Source: Tubiluchus corallicola (lineage: Eukaryota > Priapulida > Priapulimorpha > Priapulimorphida > Tubiluchidae). From it: a stretch of DNA of 60,000 nucleotides. The notes beneath the pieces were generated by a model that did not search any database, was not told the origin of the DNA, and saw only the letters and a program-made list of their open reading frames with translations. A program made the position numbers and the translations under genes. The stretch's first letter is position 1. Every line of letters starts with the position of its first letter. Positions 50,501 to 60,000 of the stretch are shown here, piece after piece. The stretch lies in NCBI GenBank assembly GCA_030141605.1, contig JAQGDQ010000007.1:1415173-1475172 (forward strand), read 5' to 3'.

Positions 50501-53500
50501 AGGCTTCAACTAGTTTTGTAGTTCCATATGAAAGAAATCTAATAAGCTATGCTTAATATTACACTGATGATTTACCTGAGGCCTTGCTGCCATAATGATT
50601 AAGCAATAAACAAAAAGCGGTATTTAACGAATACACCATATCCAAGTCAAACAATTGCACTAAATGGCTTCATAGACTGTCTTTACCAAGAACTGACCTA
50701 TGACAGCAATTTTATCTGCTATATTCAATGAAACTGCAAAGATGATTAAAATGCCCGCTCCAAACTTATCTCCAGACTCAGTGCTTATCAAGGGAAAACG
50801 TCCTGTTCAGACCGATTTGTTCTAGATGTCTTGATCGAGAAATGACCATTAGGAAATCGTTGGTGGCTTTCTGCTAAACAGTAATATTCCGCATAAATTA
50901 CACTTAATCAACGGAATGTTAATTCCAACCCAATCCTAAGAATTAGTGCCATGTCGTTCTGCGGGCTACAATAGAAAAGTTGTCCCTGTCACTACAAATT
51001 TATCTGTAATTTTCTGCTAGAGAACTTCAAGTGCCAAAGATGACACTTGAAAACTGACACTCCATCAACAGAAAATGTCCAGGGCCATCTTAAGGCACGG
51101 TACACAGGATAGTTGCCATGAACACTTGTTGCTATTTTGCGCATCTCGTTTCAGCATGTTTTTCGTTGATTTTGTCAAAAATAGTTGTATTAAAAGCACT
51201 CTTCACCGAATTTTTAGGCTTACTTGATGGCCGTTAAGCTTACTTTAACATTTTGGTTCCACATGTGGCAAAATAGAGGCCTACATTGCTTTTAAGATGA
51301 CATTGAAGACATCAGCGGCAAAACTTGATGTGAACATTTCTATAGTGACTGCCCAAATCAAATATGATCAGGAATGTCGTTCATGATTTTCTATTATAAT
51401 AGGTCACGCATATAATGGGCTAACATATACGTGCTAAGGCACAGAAATCCACCGATTTGGATTAACCCAATTGGATCTAATTGCCAGGCCAAAAATTACA
51501 AATGCAAGTCTTAGTAGTAGGTGCAACGCAGTGTTCACTTTTCCACGTGCTTATCCTATAACGTTGTTCCTTGTTCTTAGGTTTTGAAGATTACTTCGTT
51601 GACGATTACAACATGTAAAACTAATCATTTATGTTCAGTAAAGCTTTCCATACAACTTAATTAGTGCTCCATCCGCAATGTGTTTGTCACAATTAGCATT
51701 GATCCATTCTCATACTAAACAGTAGTTAGGAAAAATGTAGGTACCAGTCCAAAAAACCGCACACGTCTTCGAACCTATGCCCAATTTAGTGGCAATAGCT
51801 GTTGTCATGTTCTTGTGGTCTTCAAACCAAAGATTATGTTAATTTTGCTTTGTCTTTAGTGACTAAATAGACTTCACTCCTAGGTATACTTACAAGCTTT
51901 TGTGATCCTAAATCTAGACATCATGAAATCATTTCACGTCAGAGACTAAAAATAAAATCCATTCCCGACCATTTGAAACTGCAAATAGGTCGTAGAGGGA
52001 CCCTAGTTGAAAGAGGGTGTGTAAACCATCCAATCAACAACTTCTGTCTCTTCAGTGTCAAAGTTTAGAAGTTTATGCTTGTAGTAAGAGCTACATTCCT
52101 CTTCTTCCACATTATTAATAGATCTTGCGGCCGCCTTGAGATTTGACAAAAATGCAAAGCATCAATCACCGGCGCTGATTAAACTTCATTCGAGGAACAG
52201 AGGAACACCAGTTATAGACTAACTATTGTGCACATAGTTAAGCAAACATCACAGCTAATTAGTGTATTCAATACTTGCTCGTTTACCTCAAACTTTTTCT
52301 CGAAAGATGTCATGATTCGTATAGCACTATAACGATTGTATTCAGAACCCATCAATGCGTTCCCAGCAGTTGTTTATTCTGCAGCAAAGTTTTAATATTC
52401 TGAACAAGCTAATTTCGTTGCTGTTTGATTAATAGGTTTTTATATTGTAACCTAACAGTAGAGCTACTCATATTCTAAATTTTTGCGGTAAAACGGATCT
52501 ATAGCAATGTCAAGCAGCGTTCTAAATTACATATTTACGAAATGGATTATATGGCAACGCTAAAAGATGCTCTAAGCGATGTATATAGACAGTTGATAAG
52601 TTACGAAAAACTTAGTAAGCGAGTAACCCAATACTTCGCGTTCTATACTAGTTTGACAAAAATTTTAGCTTACAGTTTCGCATCTGGTTGGTTTACCAAA
52701 ACCAGTTACAATAACACATCATTACATTATTATTATGATTTCCGCAAAACCGCTAGACAGTCAGCAAAAAAACAATTGCTGAAAACATTTTAAATTATTA
52801 AAAATTTTCTTTTCTAGTTACATAAGTCTTTCAAGCAGGTAAGCGAAATAATAAGTAATATAGATTTGCCTGGAAAGTTCTTCGGGACATAATTTAACAT
52901 TTATTTTTCTTCCCCTGATTTACGTAGTGCGTATATGCCGTCGGAACAGTATTGCGGGAGATTTAAAATGAAAACAAAAAAATCCTTTCAGTGCGAGTAC
53001 GATATATAGCATAAAATTGCTACAAACTAACATAATTTTTTTAAGGCAATTTTTCGGAAACTTACTTGAGGTACCCCTTTTCTTGTCCTTTAAGTCTTAT
53101 TAATGTTAAAGTCTTTCTCCATGTTTAAACTCTACACAATACCGAACAGTCTTGTTCCTTCGTGTCCATGCTCCATACATGCAGGGGTATACTGCATAAT
53201 TTAATTTTCGAGATTTACATGACAACCATAATTTACGATGCAATTATTTGTGAACAGCAAATCACATTTGACACAGCAGCGTTGCCGGTTTTCATATATC
53301 CCTCGAGTCCAAGGTTTGCGCGCTTCCTTCAGCGTACCGCACGTTTTATTTAATTGTAATATTTCACTTCGAAGCGTTCCTAGGTGTATTGTTTTTACTT
53401 GTTGTATCGCAACATGGAGTAGTTTTCTCACTTTTACTATAATCAGCTTGTACTCATACTCTCATACAGACTTGATCTCAAATTTTCTGGCGTAGTATCA

Positions 53501-56500
53501 AACCGTAAGCAGTGCTTCAATTGGTAGATGTTATATCCGGATCGCAGAAAAGTTGTCTTTATTAGTGTCGCTTGTTGAAAGTTCTCAGTTTTGCTTTGTA
53601 TTGTCTGACTACGCAGAATAATAATATAAATACACCTGCTTATTAAATTAAGCAATGCAATCATTTCTTAATCATTTCATTTATTTAAATGAATATGAAA
53701 ATTTTTAGATCTCTGAAAATTAATGGTTTCTTGATTTCGACAGTGCAATGCATACTTTATAACTAAGAACATTAACTGATAGAAGAACAGAGGAACAAGA
53801 ATTAGAATTTTCCAAGTAAAATATTTCAGTCTGAAGTACATTTTCATTTGTTACCTATCAACTCAAATCAGGTCAATTTTACTTAATTAAGAAATTCTAA
53901 AAGCAGAAGATAACTGCAACTTCTATTCTGCCATTCTATATTTTAAACGTCTGTTAAATGGTAATAATCTTATTCAAACCAACAAATAGAATTAAAATGT
54001 TTTATTTGTCTTTTTATGTTTTATTGTTTTTAAATTGTCATTACTTTTATTAATGTATACTCACTATAATCAGCGGTCTGTAATATAAGTGCTAATAAAC
54101 CTCATACATTTCATTACCTGGCATCTACAATATTCGCGCCTGCCTGGGAGAATGCGTGTGTCGAATATCTTTCATCCTTGCGTGGTTTTGATTCCTAGTT
54201 ATTCAGTGACATATTATGCAAGTTTAGTGAAATTTTATGATCGTGAAGTATGGTAATAACTATGTCTAAGCAAGCTGCTCCAACATGTAGACATTTTAAT
54301 GCTCTAAAAGCTGTCGTATAATTTCCCCTTGCAAAATTCAGAAAAGATCAATTCAGCTAAGAATTTTCAACGCGACGAGAGAAATATGAAAGAACGTAAA
54401 AGAGCGGAAAATACTTAATTTTGCGGTTGCGTCCGTCTAAATAGATGTTTCTTACAGCTCTCAGACTGCAGAATATTGATCAACCCTCAGAGGAAAATGT
54501 TAAATATATTCGCCGCCAAATGGGTTCCAGAAGTTCGAAAAAATCGAATATGGAATCGGTTAGAATATTGGAAGGCGACATATGAATAAAAATATCATCA
54601 AGATGTCTTTATTTTGACTGAAACAAGTTCCAGTAGAAACGGCGGCGTTTGGCCACCTAAGTTAAGATAGCGCCGAGTCGGGTCATCCCCCTGGGGATAT
54701 TCACTCACAGTGATGATTTGGACTGTTCATCTCGAAAATGGGAGATGCATACACATCCGAACGGTTGAGGTCATTTTAGAGGCACAGCCTTGATAATGAG
54801 TCTGGCCTCGGTCTCGCCACAACAATTTAATTCTGAGTAGGACCTGCCGCTGAATGTTGGATTTTGACTTGCAGTTCCTAGACAGTTATCCAAAGAGAAA
54901 GAACTATAAGCATAACGCAACTTTTGCAGACGGTCATGCCACTATGTAACCTAACTTAGAATGTGCTGAACTATATGAAATTTTTTTTTAAAGATATCTA
55001 TCAAACCCGAATAAAAACTATTTTACATACTAGAAAATATGCCTTGAATGAAAAAAACAAACAAACAAATAAAAATGACGGACAGCACCCACTTAAGCAA
55101 AGACCTGGGCTTTATTCAAACACAGCATCTGCAACGTTTTGATAAAGTTCAGTTCCTGTTCTCTGACCAATGCCTGTAGAATCGTTCGATTCTAATTAAG
55201 CTGTTTTAATTATATAGCAAAAAATAACTCGGCGTCGATTTAACTTCATCAGTTAAACTTGCGTTAAAGCACAAGAAAACACGCTTCATAAATAAAGATT
55301 GAAAATCGTCTTGAAATTTTAATCACTTACGTGTTATGTTATTGCATACAGGGCTTGCAGTAACGCTGTATAAAACTTGTAAATTTAAACTCCCGCGGTG
55401 AACGTCATGCTCAGCCATTTTAACGGCAAATCGTTTGAAGCAAGTTCAGATAACAAGGTGTAAAGCTTGAAAAAATAATCAAAGCATTTGTAGAAAACTT
55501 TTGACTAACTGAGCAAAATGTGATTACTTTATATGTATTGTCAGTAAGATGTAGTGCCGTTTTACAAGGTGGAGCGAATACTTTAAATTATTAAGAATTT
55601 TCTCTTTCAACTACAGAAGTCTTTCAAACAAGTAAGCGTAATGCTAGGTGATTTAAGTTTGTATGGAAAGTTCTTTGGGATATACTTTAAAATTCTCTTT
55701 TCTTTCCATTTAAATTATCTTTAGCTTAATTATTAAATTATGATTTTGGAAAATAAACAGATTCCTATTGGAGAAACAAACTAAAAAACTCAATGAATGC
55801 TAATTTGCTGCCCCATTGACAAAATTAACAGCCATCATGATACGTGGCAATTGTGTGTTGTTGAATTAAAACTAGTGGATGTGCTCGAAATTATGATTAA
55901 TAAGAGGTTAATTAAATAACAAGGTAAAAATACAGTGCAAAATGTCACGTTTCTCTGGGAGTTTGATTCATTTATACATCGTTCTGGGAAGAGCGTATAA
56001 TATTTAGAAAAATGACTTAAAAATAATGTTCTGACGTGGCAGTAATAATAGTGTGCAAAAGTAAAGCAAATAGTTTACCTACATATACATACAAACACGA
56101 TCAGGTAGCCCGTCAGGTAAAAATTTTACCTGCTACAAATAGTTAATAAATACAAGTTCGCTTTTTAACTGCACATCACGGTTTTCGAAAAATGACAGGA
56201 TCGCCATTCGGAAAATAATGACAAGAACAAATTTAGTTATCATATCATCTTGATACAAGAAGTGCTTTTTTAATATTATGAGTCTTGTGCCAGGCGCTGT
56301 AGTTTACTGGAACAATACATATGAGGGTTCGACAGCGCTGTTTCCCTGCTGCTATACTGCCTGTTGTATAGGCATGGTAATAAGGGTAATAATAATAATA
56401 ATCTCTGTTTGTTATTTATATTCAGTCAAAAGAGCATAATAGCAGAACAGCTTGCTCAATCGTGTTGTATGTATTAACCTTAAACCCGACTTTAATGAGT

Positions 56501-59168
56501 AGAAAACAGATTAGTATTCTAAATAATAAAAAAGTCACATAATAAGGAAAACAAAAGATGCACGACATTTCAGCCCGCCACTATATATTATCTTTATGTG
56601 AAAATGAAAAGACACAAACGATCACTAAACACAATTTTTTTTATTTATAATATAAACACATTCACCAAAAACCATAGAAAAACCACATGTGAAGAGATGC
56701 ACTCACAGAAGAAGCACAGTGTGTTTACATTGTGCTCAGTAATCAAAAACCAGAGAAGTCCGAAAAACGCAAAAAACACTAGTAATAACAACAGAATTCT
56801 ACTTTATATATTTTGTTTTACACCCCGGTGCTATTGGGACATCTGTTGCTACAATGCGTTACTGTTTGTTTTGTTTCTTTTGTTGCATTTGCTTACTGTA
56901 TCCCTTCTTCGGTGACTGTGGTTCTTCGCGTAAGGTTCTTAGATCTTTAGTGAATGTGAAAATCCAAAATAATAATGTTTTGTGATCGACTGCGCTTCCT
57001 TTACACCTGAAGATAATCCATAGTGGTGCATTTAGTCGTTGTATATCTTTTATTTTCTTTATTGTTTAAGTACTTTTATTAATGAACTTATTATCTCTGT
57101 GTTAATATTCTTAGTGTAGGGATATTTGTTTCAGGTTGTGATAACATTGACGAAACTAGGCTACCAGTTAAAGATCTCAACTGTGATGTATATAATGCTC
57201 AGCACGTCACTTCCTGGCCTGTTCAATCCGTTCCTCTATGGCTTCCTAGCTCAATCGTACCGGGATGGGTACAGGAAGACCGTCACTGCACTTTGCTGCG
57301 GCGGCCTGAGAGAAACAGATAATCAGCTAAGAGAATCAAGAGGTTTGTGGTTTTGAGCAAATTCACGTTTTGTAACTAGTGTTAATACTTACAAGCAACT
57401 GCGTCTCATGTCAATCGTTTTCAATGCAAACTAGTCAAAGATGTTTCTTCCAGCAGCTGATATAGTTTCTCACTTCTGTATGGAGCATAATGCTCAGCAT
57501 TTTTGCTTCTAGTTCCTCTGCATCAAATCTCTCTTTGAGGCTCTTGATTTCTTTATTGTTTTGCAAGAATATATTAGCACGTTGCTGGCACGTTGTATTT
57601 ATATTTCAACATGGCTGTTTTCCCGTTGATTATTAGTTGACATTGTTCGAGAATTTAAATTTTTAACAAAGGCTTTTCATCTATAACTTAAAAATTACTA
57701 AAACTATAAACTAAAACTAGTAACTTTCGCAGCGAAAAGGTAATGTATTGTAATATTAAGCTTTGAAATTTCAACTTTGTTAGGGGACTTGCTTCTAATA
57801 TTATTGTTGTCGAAACTTCAGCACGTTTTTTCTGCGCTACCTGATAAAATAAATAAATTTTAAAGTAAACAAATATTCGGCGTTTTTGACTTTATATTTA
57901 GCTTTTGATTTTCTAATTACACGTCTTGTCAACACTAATTTTGGTTATGGCGAAGTATTAGGTTAACATTTCCTTTTTATCCACTGGCCTTTTAAGCTAC
58001 CATTATTTACAGACATTTGTTTATACGTTTTTAAAAAATCTATAGCGAGTAAAAGATGAGGCAAACGAACAAAATTTAACCAGCTCTTGAGGACATTTTG
58101 TCCTTGTTGATCTTTCTGGCTTTTGATCATTAACTATGTTTAATTTTTAAAACTTTATTTGTGGTACCGCCGATTGAAAAATCTATCGCAGTACAAAGAT
58201 TTTAATATGATGAACTTTCACTGAGAAACGCAAGGCTTAACTATTTGCTTTACCTCGTTACAGAAACCAGCCATATCAATGGCTCAGTGGTGCAGGGGAA
58301 CACGGAGACAGCTGTAACAGAGCAGATAGGCACAGAGAGTGCTTCCTTGCTACAAGCCGACAATGGCTCAGCTAACATGCCAAGATCTGACTCGAACTAC
58401 ACAGCAGTGGGCAGTGAATACTGTGCCATTCGGCGCAGTGATACTGTCATGTCACATCTGCAAAGTCCCACCAACGGAGAAATGAAAGTCATTGGGTCAT
58501 CATCTACGTCAGGCGATACGAACTCTGTGGCAAGTGCAAACGCTTGTAAGCAGTGCAGAAACAGCTACACGACTCCCGGCGACGCCAGTACACCTGCTTG
58601 CCGATTCAGAACATTCCATCAAAATGACAATTTATTAGATGCAAACATGGCTGAACAAACAGAGGCCAGCGTGTACACAAATGGCGACCGCAATAACGGT
58701 TATGCATGCGCCGAACGCTATCTCGACTACGACTCGTCGTCTTCTGTGGGGGATACGTATTTTATTGCGCGCAATCTGAAGAATTGTAAGCCGGATTTGT
58801 GGAAGCAGAATAGCGTTGATTCGTTTCAGGGGTGGAAACCTTCGAGTGGCGCACCCATGTTAACAGGACAGTATGTACACGATGAACAGGCTTTGCTACA
58901 AGAAGATCAGGTAGGCGGGGCATCTGGACAGCCGTTTTTAAAATACTATGATCTCAATGAAGGCACTCCAGATTCCAAGCCCTCTAGTCGTGCCAAGCCC
59001 ACCGGTTCGAAGCCTGCAGGAGGACAGATTTATGCTACCATTGATAAGTCAAAGCAACACTACGGTACGAAATCACTACCTAATTACGCGAAATCCAGTG
59101 CACATTTGGCCAGGTCTTACAACAGAAATGTTAGAAGTGGAAGTAATTTTGGTGAGAGTGTCATCTGA
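41563..59168 (+). CDS. Rhodopsin-class G-protein-coupled receptor
   Basis: Three exons: 41563-42348, 57135-57342, 58264-59168. The GT/AG borders and phases (0, 1) agree; 1899 nt, 632 residues. The start is AAAATGG. The receptor has seven helices: TM1 about 26-50, TM2 60-86, TM3 with Cys97 before it, TM4 142-165, Cys174 in the second loop, TM5 190-215, TM6 with TWLP 257-260, and TM7 with NPFLY 293-297. Helix 8 and a CC pair follow. Asn23 is a glycosylation site. GVDRAV (119-124) replaces DRY. TM2 has Thr where Asp2.50 is expected. The W-GG--C start of TM3 and the -PVP- of TM2 resemble prostanoid receptors, but TM7 lacks their DPW motif, so the ligand is unknown. The 300-residue tail holds SNYTAV, SEYCAI and LKYYDL and ends ESVI, a class I PDZ ligand pattern. 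It should act at the plasma membrane through G proteins. Confidence 0.88.
42349..52479. other. First intron of the receptor gene: left and middle part
   Basis: No nested gene recognised. Noted: a (GAA)n run at about 43470-43492; weak plus-strand frames at 43776-43991 recalling a LINE ORF1 (RPVVMHFSSRIKQLILQKAL) with a frame shift; diverged TTATTACRTTATGCG-type repeats at about 48640-48800 and, on the other strand, 49590-49710; a minus-strand frame at about 52110-51990 (EETEVVDWMVY) that may be the end of a decayed transposase. None is strong enough to call separately. Confidence 0.45.
52480..53112 (+). repeat. Three-copy dispersed block, copy 2
   Basis: Matches the reverse complement of 6035-6665. 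Shared features: AAACATTTTAAAT, then TTTTCTTTTCTAG, a 21-nt segment (52818-52838) and GTAAGCG; then AAAGTTCTT, CTGATTTACGT, GGAACAG, ATTTAAAATGAAAAC and CCCTTTTCTTGTCC. An 83-residue frame at 52542-52793 precedes the segment but is not open in copy 1. It is in the receptor's first intron. Confidence 0.6.
53113..55324. other. Receptor intron, no gene recognised
   Basis: Open frames near 53.2-53.7 kb on both strands overlap one another and show no recognisable domain; the minus-strand one has a CCVKC cluster only. The rest is AT-rich sequence. Confidence 0.35.
55325..55725 (+). repeat. Three-copy dispersed block, copy 3
   Basis: The first part matches copy 1 (GCATACAGGGCTTG, TAACGCTGTATAAAAC, AATTTAAA, GGTGAACG). 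The second part matches copies 1 and 2: AAATTATTAAGAATTTTCT, then an acceptor-like CTACAG, AAGTCTTTCAAACAA and GTAAGCG, then TATGGAAAGTTCTTTGGGA. It lies about 1.4 kb before receptor exon 2. Confidence 0.55.
55369..55375 (+). promoter_or_regulatory. TATA box conserved between repeat copies
   Basis: TATAAAA in the same context (ACGCTGTATAAAAC) as 6605-6599. It is followed 258 nt downstream by the GTAAGCG donor-like site. Whether it drives transcription is unknown. Confidence 0.35.
55726..57134. other. End of the receptor's first intron
   Basis: A (TAA)n run lies near 56390. A 105-residue plus-strand frame at 56598-56915 ends in a hydrophobic stretch but has no family resemblance and no conserved context. 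TTTGTTTCAG at 57125-57134 is the acceptor for exon 2. Confidence 0.5.
57343..58263 (+). other. Second intron of the receptor gene
   Basis: 921 nt between donor G|GTTTGT and acceptor TCGTTACAG. AT-rich, with no other feature seen. Confidence 0.8.
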
Positions 59169-59214
59169 AAGCTACTGTAACAATTTCAATTTAAATATTT
59201 GCTGAAGTATCTCA

Positions 59215-59220
59215 AATAAA
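59215..59220 (+). terminator. Polyadenylation signal of the receptor gene
   Basis: AATAAA 47 nt after the stop codon of the receptor; the first such site downstream. A longer 3' UTR is possible. Confidence 0.5.
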
Positions 59221-59409
59221 GGACGTTGTTTTTCGTGTAAGAAAACAGACAGGTGACAGTGAACTGGCTGTTACACAATGGGAAGCTGTGAGCAGATGCA
59301 CAAAAATATAGTAGCCTACTTTGAAGATGGAAAGGTATACTACTGATGTCAGATAGTTATGACGTGTTCGGAACTTGGCTACTTACTAAGTATAATCTTT
59401 TGAAATGAC

Positions 59410-59985
59410 ACACTGAATCAGCAGAGATGTCTTAGCCGAGCTCAATATATCCTTCCTCAACGGGAAAAATAACCGCTGAAGCCGCCCATAAACAATTTAT
59501 ATAACGATTACTCAGTAATGTACTAACCAAGCGCTTTATCGTGCAGCGGTGTCTTAACTAAGTTCGGATGTGTATACAACTTTTCTCATCAAGAGAGAGA
59601 GAACCGGAAGCAGCATGGCTGTTGAAGCCGCTGAGTAACAATTTGTGTGGCAGTCAATGATTTACTAGTCAGGCTTGGCATTACTTAAATATCGCATGCA
59701 GCCAAGCACACACAGCTCAGAGAGATTTTAGGATAGGATATACCCGCCCTCATCTAGAGAATTTCCCACTGAACCATTTTTCTGAAATATTAAACAACTG
59801 CCATTACCTCTCATTTTCCGAGATATTTTTACAGGCCACAGTGCAAATCATGCAATAATTATATGCCTGAAAAAGTAATGTCTTTAAATATCAGTATCCT
59901 ATAGTTTTTCATAAGCCATTCAACAAGGTCTACAATGCACATTATATTAAACGAGAAGCCGCTGAATAGAATCGTCAGTAATTAG
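59410..59985. repeat. Degenerate tandem repeat of about 130-170 bp
   Basis: Related segments recur: GATGTCTTAGCCGAGCTC / GGTGTCTTAACTAAGTTC, then a TATCC-TTCTC stretch, then GAAGCCGC with CTGAGTAACAATTT or variants near 59476, 59624 and 59957. At least three to four diverged units are visible, running to the window end. Confidence 0.45.
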
Positions 59986-60000
59986 ATATTTGAATCTAAA

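Noticed and set aside
52542-52793. 83-residue plus-strand frame in block copy 2
   Set aside because: The corresponding sequence in copies 1 and 3 is not open in the same frame, so it is unlikely to be a conserved protein.

Overview
The window is AT-rich DNA from an invertebrate animal nucleus. Genes are split into short exons by 0.4-15 kb introns with GT/AG borders. The rest is crowded with LINEs, a Ty3/gypsy relic, hAT and other inverted-repeat elements, trinucleotide and (GT)n microsatellites and one large minisatellite. Base composition and repeat style would suit a mollusc or similar marine invertebrate, but I cannot fix the phylum from sequence alone.

Left half (1-32 kb): the remains of a family of secreted pentraxins. 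Gene A (minus, 17904-10281) can be rebuilt from seven coding exons that join in frame into a 350-residue protein: signal peptide, pentraxin domain with most calcium-binding residues, and a new-looking helical C-terminal extension. Around it lie relatives: gene B (minus, signal-peptide exon 3671-3554 and next exon 1588-1514, remainder off the left edge); broken copy D (plus, two 3' exons at 19859-20006 and 22216-22505, 5' part replaced by two converging truncated LINEs); and copy C (minus, intact signal-peptide exon 31498-31384 and a decayed tail exon near 24240-24071), split by a gypsy relic at 24.9-30.6 kb. Two hAT-type elements with perfect 8-bp target duplications sit in introns of A and D.

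Middle (32-41 kb): mostly repeats. A 2.2-kb inverted-repeat element holds 30 copies of a 47-bp unit; its relative at 1.9-2.8 kb, inside gene B, has only one. A possible 28-codon terminal exon lies at 36290-36207.

Right (41.5-60 kb): one rhodopsin-class G-protein-coupled receptor, three exons joining in frame to 632 residues, with a 14.8-kb first intron, no aspartate at the usual TM2 position, DRA in place of DRY, and a 300-residue cytoplasmic tail ending in a PDZ-type motif.

A block of several hundred bases occurs three times (6.0-6.7 kb inverted, 52.5-53.1 kb, 55.3-55.7 kb). It carries a conserved TATA box (two copies) and a short segment bordered by splice-site consensus in all three; its nature is unresolved.
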